Source of the DNA: Adhaeribacter arboris
GTDB lineage: Bacteria; Bacteroidota; Bacteroidia; Cytophagales; Hymenobacteraceae
NCBI RefSeq assembly: GCF_003023845.1
Contig: NZ_PYFT01000001.1
Location: 186,001-250,000 of the forward strand
Direction of reading: 5' to 3'
Length of the DNA: 64,000 bases
Positions 8,638-17,891 of the stretch are shown here, piece by piece. The translations under genes and the position numbers were made by a program. The notes beneath the pieces are model-generated. The model did not search any database and was not told the DNA's origin. It worked only from the letters and a program-made list of their open reading frames with translations. The first letter of the stretch is position 1. The number at the start of each line of letters is the position of its first letter.

Positions 8638-11307
8638 ATGGAATCTACTCCGAATCCACCCCGCTGGGCTGTTCGCTTGCTGCAAAGGTGGCATCCTTTA
8701 GAAACTCTAGAGGAAGTAGAAGGCGATTTAGCCGAATTGTATATTTATTGGCACAATCAGTTAGGTAAGAAGCCGGCTAATCTCCATTATGTGCTGGCAG
8801 TATTTTCCGTATTGCCTCCTTTTGTGAAGAAACGTGCGTCCAAATATCCTTATCCTCAAACTTCTTTTTTCCAGCCGGCTATGATTCGTAACTATTTAAC
8901 TATCGCCTTCCGGAACCTTCTCCGGCAAAAAGCTTATTCTTTCCTAAACATTGGTGGTCTGGCCTTGGGTATGGCGGTAGCGCTGCTGATTGGTTTGTGG
9001 CTGCAGGACGAATTATCATATAATACTTATCACGCTAATTATACGTATCTGGCGAAAGTAATGAAGCGGGGAAACGACAAAGGTAGAAATTGGTCTAGTA
9101 CTAGTTTACAATATCCCTTAGCCACGGAACTGCAAACCACTTACAAAAGCCATTTCCAACACATTGTAAAAGCTTCGTGGGTACAGGACTACATTCTGAG
9201 CAGCGGCGAAACGAAAATATCCAGCACCGGAGTGTTCATGGAAGCTGCCGCCCCGGAAATGTTTACGCTTAAAATGTTAAAAGGTAACTGGAGCGCTTTG
9301 CAAGACCCGCATTCCATCGTGCTTTCTGCTTCTTCTGCTAAGGCCTTGTTCGGGAATCAAGACCCCTTGGGAAAAATTGTAAAAATGAATACCAAGGTTC
9401 AGGTACAGGTAACCGGGGTGTACGAAGACTTACCCCGCAACACGGAACTCCACGAAATAAAATTTTTTGCTCCTTTTTCTTTATGGGCTTCTCTCAACGA
9501 CTGGATTGCGGAACGGGCGTTAAATGATTGGACCAATCATTTCCTGTATTTATACGTCCAAATTAAGCCAACCAGTAGTTTGGAGCAGGTTTCTGCCCGC
9601 ATTAAAGATGCCGAACTCAACCAAATTAAAAAGTTAGAGGGCTTACAAAAGCAAGTTGCCTTGCAGCCGCAAGTTTTTCTGCATCCCATGCCTAAATGGC
9701 ACTTATTCAGCGATTTTGAAGAGGGTAAACCCCAGAGCAGTTCGGTTCGTTTTGTCTGGCTGGTAGGTTTAATTGGTAGCTTTGTTCTTTTATTAGCCTG
9801 CATTAATTTCATGAATTTGTCTACGGCTCGCTCCAGTAAACGCGCCAAAGAAGTAGGCGTACGGAAAACCTTAGGTTCGCTCCGCACCCAATTAATTGGC
9901 CAGTTTTTCAGCGAATCGTACCTGATAGTCTTCTTGGCTTTCGGCCTTGCCCTGGTGCTAGCAAAGTTAGGTTTGCCCTATTTCAACGAAATTGCCGCTA
10001 AAGATATGCGCCTGCCCTGGAACCAGGGCTGGTTTTGGTTGGGTAGCATTCTATTTATTCTGATTACCGGCTTGCTGGCCGGTAGTTACCCGGCATTGTA
10101 TTTATCTTCCTTTAATCCGGTAAAAGTACTCAAAGGCACTTTCCGGGCGGGTCGCCTTGCCTCTTTGCACCGCGAAGTAATGGTGGTGATGCAATTCACT
10201 ATCTCGGTTACTTTAATTATTTGTACCATCATTGTGTATAATCAGATTATGTTTGCCAAGAACCGTCCGGTGGGTTACGCCCGCGATGGCTTGATTACGA
10301 TGGACATGAAGTCGGATGATTTTTACGGCAAGTACGATGTACTCCGCACCGAACTGAAAAACACCGGGGTGGTAGCGGAAATGTCGCAATCCATGGGCAA
10401 AATAACAGAGGTAGCTTCGGGCAATAACGGTTTTCAGTGGAAAGGAAAAGATCCGAACCGGGATGATAGTTTTGGCACCTTAGCGGTATCGCACGAACAC
10501 GGCAAAACCGTAGGCTGGCAGTTTGTAGCCGGGAGAGATTTTTCCCGAGAATATGCCAGTGATTCCGTCGGCATGGTAATTAACGAAGCGGCGGCAAAAT
10601 TCATGGGTTTAAAAAATCCGGTAGGAGAAAGCGTCAGCTGGACTTGGTGGCGGACCCAGGAAGTAAAGCACTATAAAATTCTGGGAGTAATTAAAGATAT
10701 GGTAATGGAATCGCCGTACGAGCCCGTAGAACCCACGGTTTTTTATCTGAAGGGCTTTAATGGTACCGTGAATTGCATCAACATCAAAATTAATCCGGCC
10801 GTGAGTGCCCGCGAAGCTTTACCCAAAATAGAAACCGTCTTTAAAAAATTAATTCCATCGGCTCCTTTCGAGTACCAATTTGTCGACGAGGAATACGCCA
10901 AAAAATTTGCTACCGAAGAACGTATCGGTAAACTGGCGGCTTTATTTGCTTCGCTTGCCATTATAATTAGTTGCTTAGGTTTGTTTGGTTTAGCCTCTTT
11001 TGCCGCCGAACAGCGCACCAAAGAAATAGGCGTACGCAAGGTTTTAGGGGCCTCCATTGGGGATGTGTGGCTACTCTTATCGAAGGATTTTATGCGGTTG
11101 ATAGCCATTGCTTTAGGGATAGCTGTACCTTCAGCTTTTTATTTTATGCACCATTGGCTTCAAAATTACGAGTACCGGGTCAGGATAGAGTGGTGGATTT
11201 TTGCTCTGGCAGGAACGGGAGCCATAAGCATAACTTTACTTACGGTAAGTTACCAGAGCATTCGAGCAGCCAGGCTCAATCCGGCACGCAGCTTACGTAC
11301 CGAATAA
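8638..11307 (+). CDS. FtsX/MacB-type ABC permease with PadR-linked prefix domain, copy 2
   Basis: Tandem paralogue of the preceding gene, 889 residues, same domain order: prefix domain (PPRWAVRLLQRWHP, GDLAELYIYWH), TM helix (GGLALGMAVALLIGLW), MacB_PCD, FtsX 1 (RAKEVGVRKTLGS), a second TM and periplasmic unit, FtsX 2 (RTKEIGVRKVLGA). It is separated from copy 1 by 3 nt, so the three genes form one operon. The two copies are alike along their full length but clearly diverged, pointing to an old duplication. They could form a heterodimer on a shared ATPase encoded elsewhere (inference). Confidence 0.92.
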   Translation: MESTPNPPRWAVRLLQRWHPLETLEEVEGDLAELYIYWHNQLGKKPANLHYVLAVFSVLPPFVKKRASKYPYPQTSFFQPAMIRNYLTIAFRNLLRQKAYSFLNIGGLALGMAVALLIGLWLQDELSYNTYHANYTYLAKVMKRGNDKGRNWSSTSLQYPLATELQTTYKSHFQHIVKASWVQDYILSSGETKISSTGVFMEAAAPEMFTLKMLKGNWSALQDPHSIVLSASSAKALFGNQDPLGKIVKMNTKVQVQVTGVYEDLPRNTELHEIKFFAPFSLWASLNDWIAERALNDWTNHFLYLYVQIKPTSSLEQVSARIKDAELNQIKKLEGLQKQVALQPQVFLHPMPKWHLFSDFEEGKPQSSSVRFVWLVGLIGSFVLLLACINFMNLSTARSSKRAKEVGVRKTLGSLRTQLIGQFFSESYLIVFLAFGLALVLAKLGLPYFNEIAAKDMRLPWNQGWFWLGSILFILITGLLAGSYPALYLSSFNPVKVLKGTFRAGRLASLHREVMVVMQFTISVTLIICTIIVYNQIMFAKNRPVGYARDGLITMDMKSDDFYGKYDVLRTELKNTGVVAEMSQSMGKITEVASGNNGFQWKGKDPNRDDSFGTLAVSHEHGKTVGWQFVAGRDFSREYASDSVGMVINEAAAKFMGLKNPVGESVSWTWWRTQEVKHYKILGVIKDMVMESPYEPVEPTVFYLKGFNGTVNCINIKINPAVSAREALPKIETVFKKLIPSAPFEYQFVDEEYAKKFATEERIGKLAALFASLAIIISCLGLFGLASFAAEQRTKEIGVRKVLGASIGDVWLLLSKDFMRLIAIALGIAVPSAFYFMHHWLQNYEYRVRIEWWIFALAGTGAISITLLTVSYQSIRAARLNPARSLRTE

Positions 11308-11929
11308 TGCGGAGTTCTATTCTTTATTCACCCTCTTGGGCGCAAATACCCTTTATTTCATTCCTTATTGAGAGGTAGCTCTTTGGAGTCGGTTCCCGGC
11401 TCCATGTTCAGGTACTGATCCAATTGGGGCAGTACCCAGTTTGCCTCCTGGTCGGCGGGCCTCGTCGGGGCACTTGGGCGGGCTAATTTTGCTTTTCTCT
11501 GGTGGGAACGTTCGCAGCACGCCCCTACTCGTCGAAATGCCTGCGGCACCGGAAAATCAACGCCCGTCCTCGCTGCCTCGACTGCTGTCTGTTCTGCTAG
11601 CTATCGCTTTTCGGGCTTCTCCCTTTTAAATCGATCTACTTATATCCTAGTGGTAACTCAAATGCATAAAAATTCAAGCTATTCTTATCATTCTGATAAT
11701 TAGCGAAATTAGGTATTGAAGCTTACCATACGAAACTTATCGAATCTATTCTTCCAGGCAAAAGTAGCTTAAAGGAGTAAACTTTTGCTTCCGGAACTGC
11801 TACTTTTTATCTAACTTTAGTGTTCTCTCAGGGGTGTTCCTTAGAGAATGAACTTACTATATACCCTCGTTTCCCGTTGTAAATGGAAACAACTCTTAAC
11901 TCATAACTTTTAACTCTTAACTAAATAAA
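11308..11929. other. Intergenic region with a GC-richer insert upstream of dnaE
   Basis: 622 bp. From about 11380 to 11630 the base composition is distinctly richer in G and C than the surrounding spacers and open frames exist on both strands, but none shows a recognisable domain or a typical start. The rest is AT-rich, ending in a heptamer tract next to the dnaE start. Possibly a decayed gene or a dispersed repeat. Confidence 0.45.
11891..11925 (+). repeat. Heptamer tract (AACTNNT x5) before dnaE
   Basis: Five consecutive 7-mers: AACTCTT, AACTCAT, AACTTTT, AACTCTT, AACTAAA. The tract ends 4 nt before the GTG start of dnaE. This is the clearest 7-bp periodic tract in the window. Confidence 0.7.
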
Positions 11930-14900
11930 GTGCCCGAATTCTCGCATTTACACTGCCATACGCAATATTCTTTGCTCGACGGCGCCGCCAGCATTGGTGG
12001 CTTGATGAAAAAAGCCCAGGCGGACGGCATGAAAGCCGTCGCCATGACCGACCACGGCAATATGTTCGGCGCTTTTAACTTCGTGGCCGAGGCGAATAAA
12101 TATAACGTGAAGCCCATTGTGGGCTGCGAATTTTACCTGGTGCAAGACCGCCACCAAAAGGTTTTTACCAAGGAACAGCGCGATAACCGCTACCACCAAT
12201 TACTATTAGCGAAAGACCAGGACGGTTATAAAAACTTGTCCAAGCTTTGCTCCATGAGCTACATCGAAGGCTTGTACAGCAAATGGCCGCGCATTGATAA
12301 AGAAATTTTAAAAAAATACGCGAAAGGCTTAATTGCGACCAGTTGCTGCATCGGGGCCGAAGTTCCCCAGGCTATTCTTTGGAAAAGCGAAGAAGAGGCA
12401 GAAAAGATTTTACTGTGGTGGCTCGATCTATTCGGCGAAGATTACTACATCGAAATCCAGCGACATGGCCTGCAAAATATTGATAACACGGGTAAAAGCC
12501 AGGAAGACGTCAATCAGGTGCTGTTGAAGTGGGCCAAAAAATACAACGTAAAAGTAATCTGCACCAACGACTCCCACTACATCGAGCAAAACGACTGGAA
12601 TGCCCACGACATTTTGCTTTGCGTGAATACCGGTGAAGACGAAAGCATTCCGGTGGGTGATTTTAACACCAAGTATTTCCGGCTCTTAACCAATAAAGGC
12701 GACGTTGCTTACGATCACTTGGATAACCTACGCAAGAACCTGGGCAACGACGAAGTGGCCCGCCGGATGCTGTACCGGATTGAGGAAGAAATGCAGAAAC
12801 CCCGGCCGCAAACCCGCTTTGGTTTTCCGAACGATGAATTCTACTTCAAAACCCAGGCCCAGATGAACGAGCTGTTCCGGGATGTGCCCCAGTCAGTGGA
12901 TAATACCAACGAAATCGTGGACAAAATTACGCCGCCCAAGCTGCAGCGCGATATTTTACTGCCCAATTTTCCCATTCCTGCCGAACACGCCGGGCCGGAC
13001 GCGTATTTGCGCCATTTAACCTTTGAAGGAGCCAAAAAACGCTACAAAGAATTGACGCCTGAAATAGAAGAACGCCTAAATTACGAGCTGCAAATCATTG
13101 AAACGATGGGTTTTGCCGGGTACTTTTTGATTGTGCAGGATTTTATTAACCAAGGCCGTAAGATGGGCGTTGCCGTGGGACCGGGCCGGGGTTCGGCGGC
13201 AGGTTCGGCGGTGGCGTATTGCGTGGGTATCACCAACATCGACCCAATTAAGTATTCTTTGCTGTTCGAGCGTTTCCTGAATCCGGAACGGGTATCCATG
13301 CCCGATATTGATATTGACTTCGACGACGAAAACCGCCAGCGGGTAATTGATTACGTGGTCGAAAAATACGGCAAAAACCAGGTAGCTCAGATTATTACTT
13401 TCGGCACCATGGCGGCCAAATCGAGTATTAAAGACGTAGCCCGGGCTACCGAACTGTCTTTAGCCGAAGCCAACGAACTCGCCAAAATGGTACCCGATAC
13501 TCCCGGTACTACGCTCGCCAAAGCTTTTATTGAATCGCCGGAATTGGCCAACATTCGCGCGGGCAACGACCACCGCGGTAAAGTAATGCAACTCGCCGAA
13601 AAGTTAGAAGGTTCGGTGCGCAATACCGGTATTCACGCCGCTGGGGTAATTATTGCGCCCGATGATATTACCAATTATATTCCGGTTTCTACTTCAAAAG
13701 ATTCGGACCTGTTGGTTACGCAGTTCGACGGGAAAGTAATTGAAAGCGCCGGCATGCTGAAAATGGACTTTCTGGGTTTAAAAACCCTCACCATTATTCG
13801 CGATGCTTTAGAACTGATTAAAACCAACCACGGCGTAGATATTGACATTGACGAAATTCCGCTGGAAGACGAGAAAACTTTTGCGCTCTACCAACGTGGC
13901 GATACGATTGGTACTTTCCAGTTTGAATCCGAAGGCATGCGGATGTACTTAAAAGATTTGCAGCCGACCAATATTGAGGATTTAATTGCCATGAATGCGC
14001 TTTACCGGCCAGGTCCGATGCAGTTCATCCCGAACTTTATTAACCGGAAACATGGCCGGGAGCCAGTAGAATACCCGCACGAGTTGCTCGAACCCATCCT
14101 AAATTATTCTTATGGGATTATGGTGTACCAGGAGCAAATTATGCAAACCGCCCAGATCTTAGCGGGTTACTCCCTGGGTGGTGCCGACTTGCTACGCCGC
14201 GCTATGGGTAAAAAAGACATGGCCAAAATGGCCAAGGAGCGTGAAAAATTTATAAAAGGCGCCAAAGAACTCCACAAAATACCCGAGAAAAAAGCGTCGG
14301 AAGTATTCGACGTTATGGAGAAATTTGCCCAGTACGGCTTTAATCGGTCGCACTCGGCGGCGTACTCCGTAGTAGCCTATCAAACCGGTTACCTCAAAGC
14401 GCACTATCCCGCCGAATACATGGCAGCGGTGCTCACGCACAACATGAATGATATTAAGAAGGTAACTTTCTTTATTGAGGAAGCCCGTCGCCAGCAAGTA
14501 CCGGTTTTAGGGCCGGACGTGAACGAATCCATCTATAAATTTAACGTGAACAAAGAAGGCGCGATTCGTTTTGGTTTGGGGGCCGTGAAAGGAACCGGCG
14601 AATCCGCTGTAGAGGCCATCTTGGAAGAACGGGAAAAGAAAGGCCCTTATTCCGATATTTTTGACTTTGCCAAACGGGCTAACCTACGGGCGGTAAATAA
14701 AAAAACTTTCGAAAGTTTAGCGCAAGCCGGGGCGTTTGATTCGTTTGAACGCTACCACCGGGCGCAGTACATTGAATTAGCGGACGGTGAAAACCAGAAC
14801 CTGCTTGAAAAAGCTATCCGCTTCGGTAACCAATACCAGGCCGAGCAAAGCTCCGCGCAGCAATCCTTATTTGGCGGGGGCAGCGCCGTGCAAATTCCTT

Positions 14901-15565
14901 TACCCAAAGTACCCGATATTGCCCCTTGGAGCCAAACCGAAATGCTGCGCCGCGAGAAGGAAGTGGTAGGTTTCTATATTTCCGGCCACCCGCTCGACCA
15001 GTTTAAACTAGAGATTGACTCTTATTGTACTTGTTGCTTGGAACGTATTGCCGAATACAAAAACCGTGATATTTCCGTAGCTGGTATCGTGAGTAACATC
15101 GTGATCCGGACAGGTAAAAATGGGAATCCCTTCGCCTTGTTTACGCTGGAAGATTACGATTCTACCTTAGGGTTAGCTTTGTTCGGGGAAGATTACGTCA
15201 AATTCTCACCTTACCTGAAAGACGGCATGTTTTTGTTTGTGAAAGGCAAAGTAACCTTGCGGTATAAGTCGGAAGACCAATGGGAACTGAAACCCACCCA
15301 CATGCAACTCCTCGGCGATGTAGCCGAAAAACTGGCCCAGGGCGTGCGCCTGGACATTGACCTGCGTACATTAAGTGCCCTGCAAATCGACCACATCGAA
15401 CAAGCCGCTCAAGAATCGCCCGGCCAGAAAAAGCTCGAACTCGTGCTCTGCGAACCCAATGAACGCCTCGCCGTCGAAATGTTCTCCCGCAAATACCGCA
15501 TCGACCCGAAATTGTTTATTCAGAAGGTGAAGGAGAGGGAGTTAGGGCAGTACAAGTTGATTTAG
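11930..15565 (+). CDS. dnaE: DNA polymerase III subunit alpha
   Basis: Replicative polymerase, 1211 residues, starting at a GTG codon (MPEFSHLHCHTQYSLLDG). Domains in order: PHP domain (HLHCHTQYSLLDG and AMTDHGNMFG metal-site motifs), then the C-family palm with GPGRGSAAGS and the catalytic pair Asp459/Asp461 in PDIDIDF. The third acidic residue is in KMDFLGLKT near residue 614. Fingers follow, with RRAMGKKDMAKMAKER and GFNRSHSAAYS. Then come a helix-hairpin-helix region (FGLGAVKGTGESAVEAI), an OB-fold (SVAGIVSNIVIRTGKNGNPF) and the C-terminal tau-binding region. Length fits DnaE1. The PHP histidines look intact, so proofreading or phosphatase activity cannot be excluded. Confidence 0.98.
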   Translation: MPEFSHLHCHTQYSLLDGAASIGGLMKKAQADGMKAVAMTDHGNMFGAFNFVAEANKYNVKPIVGCEFYLVQDRHQKVFTKEQRDNRYHQLLLAKDQDGYKNLSKLCSMSYIEGLYSKWPRIDKEILKKYAKGLIATSCCIGAEVPQAILWKSEEEAEKILLWWLDLFGEDYYIEIQRHGLQNIDNTGKSQEDVNQVLLKWAKKYNVKVICTNDSHYIEQNDWNAHDILLCVNTGEDESIPVGDFNTKYFRLLTNKGDVAYDHLDNLRKNLGNDEVARRMLYRIEEEMQKPRPQTRFGFPNDEFYFKTQAQMNELFRDVPQSVDNTNEIVDKITPPKLQRDILLPNFPIPAEHAGPDAYLRHLTFEGAKKRYKELTPEIEERLNYELQIIETMGFAGYFLIVQDFINQGRKMGVAVGPGRGSAAGSAVAYCVGITNIDPIKYSLLFERFLNPERVSMPDIDIDFDDENRQRVIDYVVEKYGKNQVAQIITFGTMAAKSSIKDVARATELSLAEANELAKMVPDTPGTTLAKAFIESPELANIRAGNDHRGKVMQLAEKLEGSVRNTGIHAAGVIIAPDDITNYIPVSTSKDSDLLVTQFDGKVIESAGMLKMDFLGLKTLTIIRDALELIKTNHGVDIDIDEIPLEDEKTFALYQRGDTIGTFQFESEGMRMYLKDLQPTNIEDLIAMNALYRPGPMQFIPNFINRKHGREPVEYPHELLEPILNYSYGIMVYQEQIMQTAQILAGYSLGGADLLRRAMGKKDMAKMAKEREKFIKGAKELHKIPEKKASEVFDVMEKFAQYGFNRSHSAAYSVVAYQTGYLKAHYPAEYMAAVLTHNMNDIKKVTFFIEEARRQQVPVLGPDVNESIYKFNVNKEGAIRFGLGAVKGTGESAVEAILEEREKKGPYSDIFDFAKRANLRAVNKKTFESLAQAGAFDSFERYHRAQYIELADGENQNLLEKAIRFGNQYQAEQSSAQQSLFGGGSAVQIPLPKVPDIAPWSQTEMLRREKEVVGFYISGHPLDQFKLEIDSYCTCCLERIAEYKNRDISVAGIVSNIVIRTGKNGNPFALFTLEDYDSTLGLALFGEDYVKFSPYLKDGMFLFVKGKVTLRYKSEDQWELKPTHMQLLGDVAEKLAQGVRLDIDLRTLSALQIDHIEQAAQESPGQKKLELVLCEPNERLAVEMFSRKYRIDPKLFIQKVKERELGQYKLI

Positions 15566-15623
15566 TTTTATAATTTAGGCGTGTTAGATATTATCACTGA
15601 CACGGCTAAAGAAATTTTTTTGT

Positions 15624-16674
15624 TTATGCTGCTTCATTTGAGTCGGGCTTAGGATAATTGTCAATCAAAGCTTGGTATATTATATCACTATAAAGCTTCA
15701 TCTTGCTACCATTTGGTTTCAGAGGATTCTGTGGCCTTTGGTAACAAATATTTTGATCTTTCTCTAATTTCTTCATAAGAGCATGGAATTGGTCATTCAT
15801 TTTCACATGTGGCAAATTCCCTTTAACAAACTTACGTACATCTTCGTGAGTTAAATTAAAACCTGATTCTATCAATTCTTTTTCATTGATTCTTATAACT
15901 GCTGCATTTTTATCATTATTAATTTTAATTGGGCCATTTAGTTCTCTTACAACTTTTAAAGTATCAGCTTCTATATTAGAATTATCGACCTTTACAGAGA
16001 TGTCCGCAGAATTTGCATTTCTTACATTCTGCAAAACTATTTTAAATTGAACAAGTACTGACTCTTTATTTTCAGCAGCATTTAATCTTTGAGCTGCCTC
16101 ATCAATATGCTTAAGAAAATTTTTTAACTTCTACCGATGCATTCTGACTTGCTGAGAAAGGCGTAAGGAAATCTTCTGGTGTAAAAGGTCGCTGATACGC
16201 AATAGGCATCAAGCCTAAATCTTTATCAGAAAAAAGATTTCTATTAAATTGGTTCTGTAAAAACTTTGCAAATTGATGTACTGATTCGCTAAGCAAAGCA
16301 AAAATAATTGTATCTAAACTTTCACCATAAAAATGGACTGCCTCATTTCTATACTCATAAAGCAGCTTTAAATTTTCATAGGTTGCATCAAATTTTACAT
16401 CGGATTGATTCTTAACGGCTAAGAGGCAATCTCCGAATTCTATAGTTCTCTTATTTCTTTTAAATATTTTGAAATGCTTTTTATATAAAATTGATTTTAG
16501 TGTTTTTTCCCATGCAGTAATTACAAGGGCTGAAACTATTTCATAACGGTGTGAAAAGTAAGGTTTATTTTGAATTTCTATTGCAGCAGTCATATGTGCA
16601 ATTGCACTATTAAGTAAAGATCTAGCAATTGGATATTTTCTAGTTCTTGTTTTAGTAACTATCTCAACACTCAT
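15624..16674 (-). pseudogene. DUF3644-domain protein, frameshifted
   Basis: The N-terminal 187 residues (16111-16674) match the DUF3644 pattern (IARSLLNSAIAHMTAAIEI, SALVITAWEKTLKSILYK, LLYEYRNEAVHFY) and end at a stop after KKFS. Reading on in the +1 frame through the A6T4 run gives FLKHIDEAAQRLNAAENKE and continues without a stop to SNEAA at 15624. The two pieces are therefore one gene of roughly 350 residues broken by a single-base indel at 16116-16125. Function is unknown; the family is HEPN-like and scattered in accessory regions. The AT-richness contrasts with neighbouring dnaE and suggests acquired DNA. It could be a real pseudogene or a consensus error. Confidence 0.75.
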
Positions 16675-16740
16675 ATTTTAACATAAATTTTTATTAGAAA
16701 GGACCTATATTAAAACTAACTAATAAATAATTGTTTTTAA

Positions 16741-16825
16741 AATCATTTGTATGTTTATTTTCCTACACCCATTTAGCGCAAGTGTTAAGCGAAGCGTCAC
16801 TGGTGCTAAATAGACAAAAGGAAGT
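16741..16825 (+). repeat. Flanking repeat copy 1 with hairpin
   Basis: Shares AATCATTTG, an ACACC/TATCACC block, TAGCGC and CAAAAGGAAGT, in that order, with 17342-17414. It contains an imperfect inverted repeat with 14-nt arms (16771-16784 and 16798-16811, two mismatches) around a 13-nt loop. Its right end coincides with the place where the DUF4160 start codon should be. Confidence 0.45.
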
Positions 16826-16837
16826 ATCCCAACTTTC

Positions 16838-17056
16838 ATGTTTTACAATGATCACAATCCACCTCATTTTCACGTAGAATATGGGGAATATAAAGCGGTT
16901 ATTAACTTTGAAGACGAAATTCTAAAAGGTTTCATGCCAAAGCGAGCTTTAACGCTAGTCTTTGAGTAGATGGAAATACATAAACAAGAACTTTTAGAAG
17001 ACTGGGAACTTGCTAAAGTAGGTAAACCATTAAACAAAATAGAACCCTTAAAATAA
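16838..17056 (+). pseudogene. DUF4160 protein, disrupted
   Basis: The conserved DUF4160 core is readable (MFYNDHNPPHFHVEYGEYKA, ILKGFMPKRALTLVFE). An in-frame TAG at 16967-16969 replaces what should be a Trp codon, and the frame resumes as MEIHKQELLEDWELAKVGK. The usual N-terminus (xGSIPTFM) is present in frame from about 16817 but has no start codon. Internal initiation at 16838 would give only a 43-residue fragment. DUF4160 genes usually precede DUF2442 genes in toxin-antitoxin-like pairs, which is the arrangement here. Confidence 0.75.
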
Positions 17057-17062
17057 GTTACA

Positions 17063-17311
17063 ATGGAAAATATTTGGGTAATAAAAGTGGAATATATTAA
17101 AGATTATGAATTAGAACTTTATTTCAACGATGGTACAAGTGGCATCATTGATTTAAAAAATAACTTAAACAAACCAGTTTTTGAACCACTTCGCAACATT
17201 CAATATTTTAAAAATTTCAAACTAAATTCTTGGACAATTACCTGGGAAAATGGGGCTGATTTTGCACCGGAATTCTTGTACGAGCAAGCAAGAAAACATA
17301 TAACTCAGTAA
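17063..17311 (+). CDS. DUF2442 domain protein
   Basis: 82 residues with the DUF2442 fold pattern: VIKVEYIKDYELELYFNDGT (first strands), GIIDLKNNL, FEPLRN, and the C-terminal TITWENGADFAPEFLYEQA. It starts 6 nt after the DUF4160 remnant, so the two formed an operon. DUF2442 proteins are the usual partners of DUF4160 proteins, proposed to be toxin-antitoxin or NE0471-like regulators; biochemical function is unproven. The gene itself is intact, so it has outlived its partner. Confidence 0.85.
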   Translation: MENIWVIKVEYIKDYELELYFNDGTSGIIDLKNNLNKPVFEPLRNIQYFKNFKLNSWTITWENGADFAPEFLYEQARKHITQ

Positions 17312-17341
17312 AATCCTGTTTAGGATCAGATATTCGAATAT

Positions 17342-17414
17342 AATCATTTGCATAAAACAAAAAATTTGCAGACTACCCTAACTATCACCTAGCGCTTACC
17401 AATCAAAAGGAAGT
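17342..17414 (+). repeat. Flanking repeat copy 2
   Basis: Diverged copy of the segment at 16741-16825, starting 30 bp after the DUF2442 stop. It shares AATCATTTG, CACC, TAGCGC and CAAAAGGAAGT in the same order and orientation, about 600 bp from copy 1. It lacks the long hairpin arm. Confidence 0.45.
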
Positions 17415-17834
17415 CTCCTGGCTTCCGTGAAAAGATAGTACATACTCGCCAATTCGGAGACTAGCTCTTGTCAATCGGTCCAAGAGGCGCTGCGCCTAAC
17501 TATTGAACCAGAATAAAACGTATAATCAGCTAATGAACCGAAAATATATAATCAGAGATCAGCACAAACTATAATTTGTACTTTTGCCGTGGTGCGGTGG
17601 GTAGACGTTTTCACCCGGCAGGAATATAAAACTCACCCAACAAGGAACAAGTAGCGATAAAGCTTCTTGTTAGGTCTATTTTTACATTTTTGTAATAGCT
17701 ATTACGTATAATTACTTCCTGGCTTAGCCTTTTTATAAGCGGGAGAAAACGGACGTAGGAAAATTTATTTATTGGAAATTAAGTGAAAATGAGTGAAAAT
17801 TAAATAGCAAGGCAAGAAAGTACTTTAGGCGGTT

Positions 17835-17887
17835 TGCTGCCGGCGAAAACCTGGGCGTAAAAAATTCAACTGTTTTCGCCGGCAGCA
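17835..17887. terminator. 16-bp perfect stem, 21-nt loop
   Basis: Arms TGCTGCCGGCGAAAAC (17835-17850) and its exact complement (17872-17887). It lies just beyond the stop of the SH3 gene on the minus strand, where it would act as terminator, although no long T run follows. Confidence 0.55.
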
Positions 17888-17891
17888 TTAT

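Larger units (their letters stand above)
17312..17891. other. Gene-free region after DUF2442
   Basis: 580 bp holding the second flanking repeat copy (17342-17414), a small AGGCG-CTG-CGCCT palindrome near 17489-17501, and the large hairpin at 17835-17887. No plausible gene was found on either strand. Confidence 0.5.

Noticed and set aside
11358-11629. Open frames on both strands in the dnaE upstream spacer
   Set aside because: Non-ATG or weak starts, no domain, and complementary overlapping frames; reported only as a compositional anomaly.
17489-17675. Possible integron attC site, with GCCTAAC at about 17497 and GTTAGGT at about 17668
   Set aside because: The core-like 7-mers are too far apart, no matching L boxes were found and there is no integron integrase in the window.
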